Part shown: positions 1 to 5,604 of the stretch, piece after piece
How positions within the stretch are numbered: the stretch's first letter is position 1
Layout of the letters: each line of letters starts with the position of its first letter
NCBI GenBank assembly: GCA_947505565.1
Contig: CANNLB010000234.1
Location: 1 to 5,670 of the forward strand
Direction of reading: 5' to 3'
Source: Acidobacteriota bacterium
GTDB taxonomy: Bacteria > Acidobacteriota > Terriglobia > Bryobacterales > Bryobacteraceae
Length of the DNA stretch: 5,670 nucleotides
Made by a program: the position numbers and the translations under genes
Notes under the pieces: generated by a model
Databases searched by the model: none
Told to the model about the DNA's origin: nothing
Seen by the model: the letters and a program-made list of their open reading frames with translations, nothing else

Positions 1-977
1 TTACCCTGCGGAATTCCGTCTCCGGTGCCGACATCGTGCAGCAACAAATCCGAGAACAGCGGCACCGGTTTGCGGTTGAACACGAGATTGGTGCTCTCTT
101 CCGTGAACATCTGCGGGGTATGGCATTTTGCGCAGCCGACCGCAGCAAAGAGGTCCCGACCCCGATCCGTCTCCTCGGTCGGCCGGCCCGGCGGCAGCGG
201 AGCGAGCAGTCGCATGAAGTTCTCAAAGTTGTCGATTCCCCGCAAACCGTTCTCTAAACTCCGCTTGTCTTCAATCGTCGAACTTCCTCCGCACGCCGCA
301 ATCTGGGCCGGGGTGAAGCCCAACGCGTATTCGTCGTTGAACAGGTCGTTGGTGATTCCCATCTCCTTCAGATAAGCGTCCCCGGCGAACGTAAGAAGCG
401 TCGCCACCTGCGCCTTCCATCCAAACCGACCCACCCTAGGCAAACGCGACGCTACGTCGATCATCCGATGCGCCCTCCCCCGAATCCCATCGTTGTTGCG
501 ATCATCCGGATCCTCCCGCGCAATAATCGCTTGGTCCGGAATCGCCTCGATCAGCCCTGCCCCGAACAGCGGCGTCGGAATCCGTCGCGCCACGGTGTTC
601 GCCTCCGCGGGCAAGTTGACCTGACACGCACGGTCCCCGGTCGAAAACTGACTAAAGAGCGTGTCCCCGTGCAGGGCCACGAACCGCCCGTCCGCAGTCG
701 TCTGGCCGGCGCGAATCACCGCCGTATTGGCCACCCCTCCAATCGCCGGGCTTGCATGGCACTGGGCGCAACTATCTCCGTTAAACGCCGGCCCCAAGCC
801 GTCCTCGGCCTTCTCGACCTCGTTAAAGTCCTCTTTTCCCTGCTCAAACAGGGTCCGCTCGGCAGCGGTAACCCCCGGCAGAACGCCCCCCAACACGGGT
901 CGAGGCATCGGATTCTGGCTGAAAAGCAGGCCTAAAGCCAGCGTCGGTAACAGGGGCAGGTATACGATTCTTTTCAT
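1..977 (-). CDS. Exported di-heme c-type cytochrome, DHOR/DUF1111 family (C-terminus outside window)
   Basis: Translating the minus strand from the ATG at 977 gives 325 uninterrupted codons to the window edge, so the gene is partial. Residues 1-20 (MKRIVYLPLLPTLALGLLFS) form a signal peptide, which implies heme attachment in the periplasm. Two CxxCH heme sites are visible: C70-A-Q-C-H74 and C282-A-K-C-H286. Between them are stretches typical of the di-heme oxidoreductase (putative peroxidase, formerly 'thiol oxidoreductase') family: NNDGIRGRA (161-169), GRFGWKAQ (183-190), a MGITNDLF block (206-213), and after heme 2 SDLLLHDVGTGDGIPQG (309-325). Family members are usually about 450-500 residues, so roughly a third is missing on the left. 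The family's substrate is poorly defined; a redox or peroxidase role is family knowledge, not shown here. The start is supported by AGGA 9 nt upstream and by the signal peptide. lexA lies 90 bp upstream on the same strand, with no convincing terminator between. Confidence 0.9.
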   Translation of the reverse strand, partial: MKRIVYLPLLPTLALGLLFSQNPMPRPVLGGVLPGVTAAERTLFEQGKEDFNEVEKAEDGLGPAFNGDSCAQCHASPAIGGVANTAVIRAGQTTADGRFVALHGDTLFSQFSTGDRACQVNLPAEANTVARRIPTPLFGAGLIEAIPDQAIIAREDPDDRNNDGIRGRAHRMIDVASRLPRVGRFGWKAQVATLLTFAGDAYLKEMGITNDLFNDEYALGFTPAQIAACGGSSTIEDKRSLENGLRGIDNFENFMRLLAPLPPGRPTEETDRGRDLFAAVGCAKCHTPQMFTEESTNLVFNRKPVPLFSDLLLHDVGTGDGIPQG

Positions 978-986
978 ATCTTTACG

Positions 987-990
987 TCCT
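987..990 (-). promoter_or_regulatory. Shine-Dalgarno of the di-heme cytochrome gene
   Basis: The minus strand reads AGGA followed by 9 nt (CGTAAAGAT) and then the ATG at 977. It fixes the start of the cytochrome gene. Its first two bases lie inside the right arm (in the reading direction) of the inverted repeat at 989-1004. Confidence 0.6.
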
Positions 991-1004
991 GATATGAGTA
1001 TCAG
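989..1004. repeat. Perfect 16-bp inverted repeat in the cytochrome leader
   Basis: The sequence CTGATA-TGAG-TATCAG has 6-bp arms (989-994 and 999-1004) around a 4-nt loop, ending 11 bp before the cytochrome ATG. It overlaps the AGGA Shine-Dalgarno. It could be an operator for a dimeric regulator or a small leader hairpin that partly hides the ribosome binding site. The sequence alone does not decide, and a 6-bp palindrome can arise by chance. Confidence 0.4.
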
Positions 1005-1067
1005 CGAAAGTATGAAATCCAACCGTTAAATCCCCGTAAAGCTTTCCGGGCCCAACTGGAATCGCGC

Positions 1068-1694
1068 CTAGTTCCGATATTTCCGCATCACCGCAATCAA
1101 CCGGCCCTGTACTTCCACATCCGCCGCCGGAACCAAAATCGGCTCCATCGTCGCGTTCGCCGGTTGCAGGCGAATCATCCCGTCAGCCTCGCGGTACAGC
1201 CGCTTCAACGTCGACTCCACCCCCGCCACCAAAGCCACCACAATTTCCCCATTCCGCGTCGACTCACCCTTCTCGATCAACACGAAATCGCCATCGCAGA
1301 TGTGATCGTCGATCATCGATTCCCCGCGGACCTGCAGCGCGAAAGTCGACGCATTGCCCGCAAAATCACTAAACTGCAAAGCATCGCCCTGTGCCACCTG
1401 TTCGATCGGTCGACCCGCCGCAATCCGGCCCAAAAACGGGATCGTCATCTCGCCCACCGGCAGTCGACCCCGCTCGGCCAAATACCACTCGCTAATCTCC
1501 ACCGATCGACTCTGGTTAAACCCGCGTTTCAGGTAGCCCTTCGCCTCCAGCGCCGCGATGTGCTTGTGCACCGTCGCCAGAGAATTCAGATCAATTCCTT
1601 CCGCAATCTCTTCGTAACTGGGCGAATAACCCTTCCGCTCGATGAAATCGGCGAGAAAGTCAACAACCTCTTTTTGCCTGCGCGTGAGTGCCAT
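1068..1694 (-). CDS. lexA: LexA repressor, SOS response regulator with self-cleaving protease domain
   Basis: The complete 208-residue protein matches the usual LexA length of about 200. Residues 1-70 are the winged helix-turn-helix: MALTRRQKEVVDFLADFIER is the family's first helix, NSLATVHKHIAALEAKGYL (37-55) is the recognition-helix region, and the wing follows. Residues 85-208 are the S24 peptidase domain. The self-cleavage bond should be A93-G94 in GRIAAGRP, the nucleophile S126 in RGESMIDD, and the catalytic lysine K164 in STLKRL; all are present, so the protein should cleave normally. LexA dimers repress DNA-repair genes until RecA filaments trigger autocleavage. The ATG start matches the family N-terminus, but no Shine-Dalgarno precedes it. 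The promoter with three phased GCGAA repeats lies directly upstream, so autoregulation is likely. dacB ends 52 bp upstream and the cytochrome gene begins 90 bp downstream. Confidence 0.97.
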   Translation of the reverse strand: MALTRRQKEVVDFLADFIERKGYSPSYEEIAEGIDLNSLATVHKHIAALEAKGYLKRGFNQSRSVEISEWYLAERGRLPVGEMTIPFLGRIAAGRPIEQVAQGDALQFSDFAGNASTFALQVRGESMIDDHICDGDFVLIEKGESTRNGEIVVALVAGVESTLKRLYREADGMIRLQPANATMEPILVPAADVEVQGRLIAVMRKYRN

Positions 1695-1706
1695 GGGATT
1701 TGCTCT

Positions 1707-1735
1707 ATTCTGGGCGAATCTAGGGCGAAAGTCAA
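1707..1735 (-). promoter_or_regulatory. Predicted lexA promoter
   Basis: On the minus strand, TTGACT (1735-1730, five of six matches to the -35 consensus) is separated by exactly 17 bp from CAGAAT (1712-1707, four of six matches to the -10 consensus). Transcription should start near 1700, only about 6 nt before the lexA ATG at 1694. The message would then be leaderless or nearly so, which agrees with the missing Shine-Dalgarno. The spacer contains the GCGAA repeats. No start site has been mapped, so this is a consensus-based prediction. Confidence 0.5.
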
Positions 1736-1741
1736 GCGAAA
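1714..1741 (-). promoter_or_regulatory. Candidate LexA operator: three 11-bp-phased direct repeats
   Basis: The plus strand carries GCGAA at 1714-1718, 1725-1729 and 1736-1740, exactly 11 bp apart each time. On the lexA coding strand the units read TTTCGCTTGAC, TTTCGCCCTAG and ATTCGCCC; the two units nearest the gene share TTCGCCC. They cover the spacer and -35 of the predicted lexA promoter, as expected for an autorepressor site. Alphaproteobacterial LexA uses a direct repeat with the same 11-bp period (GTTC-N7-GTTC), so a direct-repeat operator has precedent. That LexA binds here is an inference from position and spacing. Confidence 0.5.
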
Positions 1742-1746
1742 CTTCT

Positions 1747-3183
1747 TCAGTGGTCGAGCAGCGTCATCACGAGCTTGTCGAGCACCGCCCGCGCTTTCTC
1801 CGTCTCCCCGTTGTAGTTGTTCACCATCACGCTGAAAACCAGCGTCCCGCGCGTGGGATGCTCCAAATACCCGCCCAGGGCCGCGACGTGGGTCAATGAT
1901 CCCGTTTTCGCCCTAACCCGTCCTGCTTCGCTAAAACCCTTGAACCGATTTCGTAAAGTCCCGTCCTCGGCCCCAATCGGCAACGAACTTACCCAGATCT
2001 CCCGCTCCGGCCCTTTCCACATATGCTCCAGTAACTTCGTCGAAGCCTCCGGGCATACCAAAGTCAGGCGCGACAGCCCCGAACCATCCACCAAATAAGT
2101 ATCCTCCTCCCCAATCCCCATCGCCTTGAATAACTCCGCCATCGCCTCTTTCCCGCCGCCTTCCCGCCGCATAATCTCAGCGTGCAGGTTCTGGCTCTCT
2201 TTGTTCACCACTTGGATCAGCTGTCCCAACGGCGGCGACTCCCGCTCGGCCAACACGACGCAGCTAGCGCACTCTTCCCGCTCCCCGGTGAACCGATGCT
2301 TCACCCCGATTCCGCCTCGCACTCTCACTCCCCGCTTTACCAGCGCCGTCTCGAGCGCCTGCGCCGCCAACCGCGCCGGATCGTCGACGGCAAACATCTG
2401 TTCATTCTCCGGGCCACCCAGCGCAATCGATCCATCAAGCCAAATCTCTCGCGTGCCCACCGGTCGTTCAAATCGAATCCGCGTCCGCGTCCCCACCGCT
2501 CCCGTCGTCACCCTATTCTGAATCGAAAAATACTCAAAGCCAGGATTTACCGACAGTTCCGCCGGTTCGCCCGCCTCGGTTCCCGGTCGCACGGTTACCC
2601 GCACCGTGTTGTCATTCAGCAGCAGTGCCGAAACCGGCGCGCCGTACTCAAACAGCCCATCGTCGGCACCCCAGCCGGACGGCACTGGATCCCAGGCGTA
2701 CCGGGTGTCATCCCCGATCACCATCCCCTCCACGCTCTTCACTCCCTTTGCCACCAGCGCATCCGCCAACTGCTCGATCGCCGCCCCTCCGGCGCCCCAC
2801 TCGGCATTTCGGTCATACGGATACACGCGCCCCGAGAGCGAAGGATCCGCCCCGCCCACCAACCGTAAATCCCCAAAGATTTTCCCCTGGACGTCCGGCC
2901 CTAGCCCCGCTACCACCTGGGTCTTAAACCGATGGGCCGCCCCTAACTTCGTCAGCGCCAAAGCGGTCGAATACAGTTTCGTGTTTGAGGCGGGAACGAA
3001 CCAGCTGCGGGCATTCCGCTCGTAGAGGACCTTGCCGGTTTTGAGCTCCACGACCCGCATCCCCAAGTGGGCCCGGGCCGTCACCGGTTCGCTCTGGACA
3101 ATCGTTTCCATCACCACCGGCAATTTCGGCTTCTTTGCCGCGAACATCGCCGACCCAATCAATAATAGACCCAAAAGGCGCAT
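1747..3183 (-). CDS. dacB: D-alanyl-D-alanine carboxypeptidase/endopeptidase, PBP4 type (peptidase S13)
   Basis: The complete 478-residue protein is typical in length for DacB/PBP4. It begins with a signal peptide (MRLLGLLLIGSAMFA, 1-15), placing the enzyme in the periplasm. All three penicillin-binding active-site motifs are present in order: SxxK as S66-N-T-K69 in VPASNTKLYS, SxN as S330-Q-N332 in VNKESQNLHAE, and KTG at 426-428 in RAKTGSLTHVAALGGYLE. The long stretch of about 90-290 between the first two motifs matches the inserted domains of the S13 family. LVDGSGLSR (364-372) is another S13 hallmark. The enzyme trims the terminal D-alanine from peptidoglycan stem peptides or cuts D-Ala-mDAP cross-links. 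No clear Shine-Dalgarno precedes the ATG; a -10-like TATACC (3196-3191) sits just upstream. A CASC cysteine pair (305-308) is unusual. lexA follows 52 bp downstream but has its own promoter. Confidence 0.95.
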   Translation of the reverse strand: MRLLGLLLIGSAMFAAKKPKLPVVMETIVQSEPVTARAHLGMRVVELKTGKVLYERNARSWFVPASNTKLYSTALALTKLGAAHRFKTQVVAGLGPDVQGKIFGDLRLVGGADPSLSGRVYPYDRNAEWGAGGAAIEQLADALVAKGVKSVEGMVIGDDTRYAWDPVPSGWGADDGLFEYGAPVSALLLNDNTVRVTVRPGTEAGEPAELSVNPGFEYFSIQNRVTTGAVGTRTRIRFERPVGTREIWLDGSIALGGPENEQMFAVDDPARLAAQALETALVKRGVRVRGGIGVKHRFTGEREECASCVVLAERESPPLGQLIQVVNKESQNLHAEIMRREGGGKEAMAELFKAMGIGEEDTYLVDGSGLSRLTLVCPEASTKLLEHMWKGPEREIWVSSLPIGAEDGTLRNRFKGFSEAGRVRAKTGSLTHVAALGGYLEHPTRGTLVFSVMVNNYNGETEKARAVLDKLVMTLLDH

Positions 3184-3192
3184 GATTTAGGG

Positions 3193-3198
3193 TATACT
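3193..3198 (+). promoter_or_regulatory. Possible -10 box of the tRNA-Arg gene
   Basis: TATACT matches five of six positions of the -10 consensus and lies 20 bp before the mature tRNA 5' end. No good -35 element is seen at 16-18 bp upstream. The box lies within GGTATACT, whose reverse strand reads TATACC and could be the -10 of dacB, so the two divergent promoters may share the same core. Confidence 0.35.
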
Positions 3199-3218
3199 TA
3201 AAGCCGTTGGGTTGGTGT

Positions 3219-3296
3219 GCGCTCGTAGCTCAGCCTGGATAGAGCGTTTGCCTCCGGAGCAAAAGGCCACAAGTTCGAATCTTGTCGGGCGCACCA
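3219..3296 (+). tRNA. tRNA-Arg, anticodon CCG (reads CGG)
   Basis: The full cloverleaf folds by eye. The acceptor stem is GCGCTCG (3219-3225) with CGGGCGC (3286-3292), one G-U pair. The D arm is GCTC/GAGC (3228-3231, 3242-3245). The anticodon stem is TTTGC/GCAAA (3247-3251, 3259-3263) with the 7-nt loop CTCCGGA, so the anticodon is CCG at 3254-3256. The T arm is ACAAG/CTTGT with the loop TTCGAAT. The discriminator is A3293 and CCA is encoded at 3294-3296. CCG decodes the arginine codon CGG, a common codon in GC-rich genomes. It is divergent from dacB with a 35-bp gap. tRNA 3' ends are frequent integration sites, but no second copy of this 3' end and no integrase lie in the window. No clear terminator follows, only a short TCTTTT. 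Confidence 0.96.
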
Positions 3297-3413
3297 TCTT
3301 TTCAACAACTTACAGGAAAAACAACCATCTCAAACGCTGCCAAGGGCCATTAGGGGCCAACAAGCACAAAACCTCCTCTGTTTCGCGCCAATGGTGGCAC
3401 GATTCCCGGTCCA

Positions 3414-3877
3414 TCACGGATACCCCGACGACCACGCCACCGTCATCCCCGACGGCAGGCTCACCGCTCCTCCTACAGGGATGCCCGCGTCGCCGGATAA
3501 AGGCAAAACGTCAGGTTAACTGTAACCGGCCGATCCATCGTCACCGTCGGCGTCGCCGGTCCGCCGTAGATTGAATCCTGCATCGTCTCGCCCCGCGGCG
3601 TCAAAGTGACCACCGGCCCCGGCGCAGAACAGTTCGTCGGAAAACCCGCCACCCCTCCCGTCGCCGGGCTCAGACCCACCGTTCCGGTCCCCGCGTTCAG
3701 ACTCGCCGCCACCATCACCGTGTAATAAGCCTTCGGCACTCGCGAAGAATTGACTAGCCCGACTCGCCAAAACTTTTCGACCAACCGGCCCCGACGGCGC
3801 TGCCTCTCCGACGAGCATGGGCTTGTTACGCTCGGTCTGGCCGCGCGGGCAAAACGTCGGTGCCTAAACCTATGCAA
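3414..3877 (-). pseudogene. Relic of an exported beta-rich protein (second fragment)
   Basis: From about 3796 to 3500 the minus-strand frame has strongly G/C-ending codons and a protein-like sequence: FWRVGLVNSSRVPKAYYTV, then GTVGLSPATGG, then a PGPVVTLTPRGE stretch and DSIYGGPATP. That frame stops at 3473. The neighbouring frame takes over from about 3500 with sensible sequence (SGDAGIPVGG, then AVSLPSGMTVAWSSGYP) and ends at TGA 3416-3414, as expected from a single-base deletion near 3495-3505. The first 25 or so residues after the ATG at 3877 are arginine-rich and unconvincing, so the true N-terminus is probably lost. The W-x-x-G-L-V-N motif and what follows resemble the fragment at 4005-4500. 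It could be a small intact hypothetical protein (3473-3877), but I think a relic is likelier. I do not recognise the family. Confidence 0.5.
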
Positions 3878-4004
3878 CTATATACGCGCCTGCGGCACGG
3901 ATGAGGAAGGTCCCGCCCGTCGGCATGCCACGCAGCATGATCAGTTTGTGATCTGGTCAAATCTATTCGAGCAGAGGTGGCCAATTTCTGGGGGCGCCGT
4001 ATAA

Positions 4005-4500
4005 TCAGCCGTCCGGCCCCCCCGCGTAAATGTCATCGTCCACCTCGCAATCCAATTCGACCAGCGCTAAAACACATATCCCGTTCCAGCCCCAAGCGGT
4101 AACTCGTCCATGCTCAGAATCAACTCCCTGACCAGACCGTACCGTCGCCGACAGCGGAATCGGTGTCGACGCGCCCGTCGTGCCCAACTTACCCAATAAG
4201 CCAGACGGGCTCGAGGCCAGGGCCAAAGTCACGTCCATCGGACCGGTCCCGGAGTCGGCCGCATTCACCAGACCCGCCTGCCAGCGCTTCGCGGCCGTCA
4301 CTCCCGAATTCAGCGGCTGCGCCGGCGCCGCCGACATCCCCGGCGCATGCTTGGACAGGCATCCAATCCCCCACCTGCCTGTTGTAGGTCACCCGCAGGG
4401 ACACCTCCCCCGACGAAGCCTTCGACGGCATAGTCGCCTCGACCTGACCCGCTAAAACGAACAGCGAAAGGCCCGCCACTTCTACCGCACCCTGCTTCAC
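4005..4500 (-). pseudogene. Relic of an exported protein with a signal peptide (first fragment)
   Basis: The minus-strand frame from GTG 4500 begins with a signal-peptide-like segment (GAVEVAGLSLFVLAGQVEA), then EVSLRVTYNRQVGDWMPVQ. Coding character then moves to another frame, open from about 4340 to TGA 4007-4005, with AAKRWQAGLVNAADSG, MDVTLALASSPSG and STPIPLSATVRSGQ. Around 4125 the sense moves again for about 20 codons (RELILSMDELPLGAGTGYVF, ended by TAG), then returns with ALVELDCEVDDDIYAGG. This pattern of small insertions and deletions indicates a decayed gene or poor sequence quality. GTG 4500 directly follows a TAG and has no Shine-Dalgarno, so the start is weak. The second half parallels the 3414-3877 fragment. 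The alternating hydrophobic pattern suggests beta strands of a secreted adhesin-like domain, which is an inference. Confidence 0.5.
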
Positions 4501-4685
4501 CTAAATCGATATCCCGGTCAAAGCCTAGCTTAGCGGGAACTTCGCAGCCTACACCGGCCCCGCCGGGCAGATCATTCGGCGTGTCGGCGGGCGGGGTTCA
4601 GCATCTGGCCCGACGATAACGGCATACCGTCGAAAGTCCCCCTCACTTTATGTGGTATTTTCCGAGGTTGAGAAAACCAAGGGAC

Positions 4686-5600
4686 TTATACCTCCTCCCG
4701 CCGCTTCTGTCGCGATTCTCCCAGTACCCCATTCCATGGCGGAATCACGATACTCGCACTCCCCCGCACAATCGTCTGGCACGCCAAACGGATCAGCGGC
4801 CTCTCCGCACCGGCGTCGTGGAACTCGTTTTCCCAATAGCCAAAGTAGTTCATCCGCTTCCGTTCGAACTCGATCACCGGCTCAGTATTCTCCCGGCCCC
4901 CCAGAATCCCCACCCAACAGGTCCCACAGCTCCCCGCGCGGCAATCCACCGGAATCGGCCCCATGTCTTTATAACACCGCTCGTCGGATTCATGATACGG
5001 ACGCTTGTCGAGTTCGGCCCCGGTCGTGATGTGTTGCCCAGTCAGAATGGGAAACCAGCGATCTGGCTGATCCTCGGCCATCGTAATCCGCAACGCCGCC
5101 TTCGCCCCCGACAACTTACCCCATAAGCCCCGCGGCTGATCGCTCCCCCGCGCCGACAAAAACTGCTCCGGCGTCCGCCCGTCGAGTTTCGGCTGGTACC
5201 CGCTCGCTAAGAACGCGGGCCCCGCCTGCCGCAACGTCATCAACCCCACCGCGGCAATCGGCAACGCCATCTTCTCGGCCCCCGCCGCATGACGAATCAA
5301 ACCCAACAAATCCAGCCCCTCAGGCAGGCTCCCCAACGCCGCCTTTACCGCCGCCCAGTACCGATGGCTGTAGAAAAACTGGTGCGATGTGTCGGCGTTT
5401 TCGGCCAGCAGATACCGCCCCCGCAGTTGGTAATACCGTTCAAACTCTGCTCGGTTAGCGTCCGCTGCCGCCAACCGCGCCACCTTCAGGGGGTACAACT
5501 GCAGCCAGATCAACAACGCGTCTCGGTCCACCGGATGGACCTCCGGCAGCAACCGCTCGATCACCGAGCGCCATTGGGAATCACAATTCGCGAGATTCAT
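4686..5600 (-). CDS. [2Fe-2S] ferredoxin-domain protein with an uncharacterised N-terminal region
   Basis: From the ATG at 5600 the protein has 304 residues. The C-terminal part has the plant-type [2Fe-2S] cysteine pattern: C220-x4-C225-x2-C228 in VDCRAGSCGTCWVGILGG, and C274 in RLACQTIV, followed by the closing strand SIVIPPW. C228 and C274 are separated by 45 residues against about 29 in plant ferredoxins, so there is an insertion rich in aromatic and charged residues. The domain probably begins near KAALRITMAED (167-177). Residues 1-160 are mostly helical in character, contain SHQFFYSHRYW (72-82), and match no family I can name. No signal peptide or clear membrane helix is seen. A TTG start at 5624 would add 8 residues but overlap the upstream gene by 20 bp; the ATG lies 4 bp after that gene's stop, so I prefer it. 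A role in electron transfer follows from the domain; the partner is unknown. Confidence 0.85.
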   Translation of the reverse strand: MNLANCDSQWRSVIERLLPEVHPVDRDALLIWLQLYPLKVARLAAADANRAEFERYYQLRGRYLLAENADTSHQFFYSHRYWAAVKAALGSLPEGLDLLGLIRHAAGAEKMALPIAAVGLMTLRQAGPAFLASGYQPKLDGRTPEQFLSARGSDQPRGLWGKLSGAKAALRITMAEDQPDRWFPILTGQHITTGAELDKRPYHESDERCYKDMGPIPVDCRAGSCGTCWVGILGGRENTEPVIEFERKRMNYFGYWENEFHDAGAERPLIRLACQTIVRGSASIVIPPWNGVLGESRQKRREEV

Positions 5601-5604
5601 GAGA

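Larger units (their letters stand above)
3297..4685. other. About 1.4 kb without an intact gene, between tRNA-Arg and the ferredoxin-domain gene
   Basis: No reading frame here looks like a complete functional protein. Two stretches (about 4500-4005 and 3877-3414, minus strand) keep coding character but are broken by frameshifts and stops and are listed separately as pseudogenes. Between them, 3878-4004 has stops in the two minus-strand frames used by the relics, seems lower in GC, and includes the inverted repeat GATCA-N5-TGATC (3939-3953). Between the relics and the ferredoxin gene, 4501-4685 holds GC-rich small hairpins such as CCGGC-CCC-GCCGG (4554-4566), but none is followed by a T-run, so I call no terminator. 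The plus-strand frames are shadows or pass through the tRNA. Confidence 0.6.

Noticed and set aside
1005..1015. Single ACTTTCGC (minus strand) in the cytochrome leader, matching part of the lexA promoter repeat
   Set aside because: Only one copy is present, without an 11-bp-spaced partner, so it is not a credible operator by the same rule.
2182..2868. Long plus-strand frame of 228 codons
   Set aside because: It is antisense to dacB, which carries all active-site motifs; its Arg/His/Pro-rich composition is typical of a shadow frame in GC-rich DNA.
3219..3400. tRNA-Arg 3' end as the attachment site of an integrated element
   Set aside because: No integrase and no second copy of the tRNA 3' sequence occur in the window, so nothing beyond the tRNA itself supports integration.
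3212..3574. Plus-strand reading frame of 120 codons starting before the tRNA
   Set aside because: It runs through the whole tRNA-Arg gene; its first part is the familiar false translation of a tRNA, and the rest is antisense to the second relic.
3516..3818. Minus-strand frame of 100 codons beginning MLVGEAAPSG
   Set aside because: It overlaps the better-supported frame of the second relic and has a Gly/Asp/Arg-rich shadow composition.
3900..4010. Plus-strand frame starting MRKVPPVGMPRS at 3901
   Set aside because: The opening looked protein-like, but a stop occurs after 16 codons and the continuation has no recognisable domain. Too short to call a remnant of any family.
4554..4566. GC-rich hairpin CCGGC-CCC-GCCGG as a terminator
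   Set aside because: It is not followed by a T-run on either strand and lies about 120 bp past the ferredoxin gene stop.
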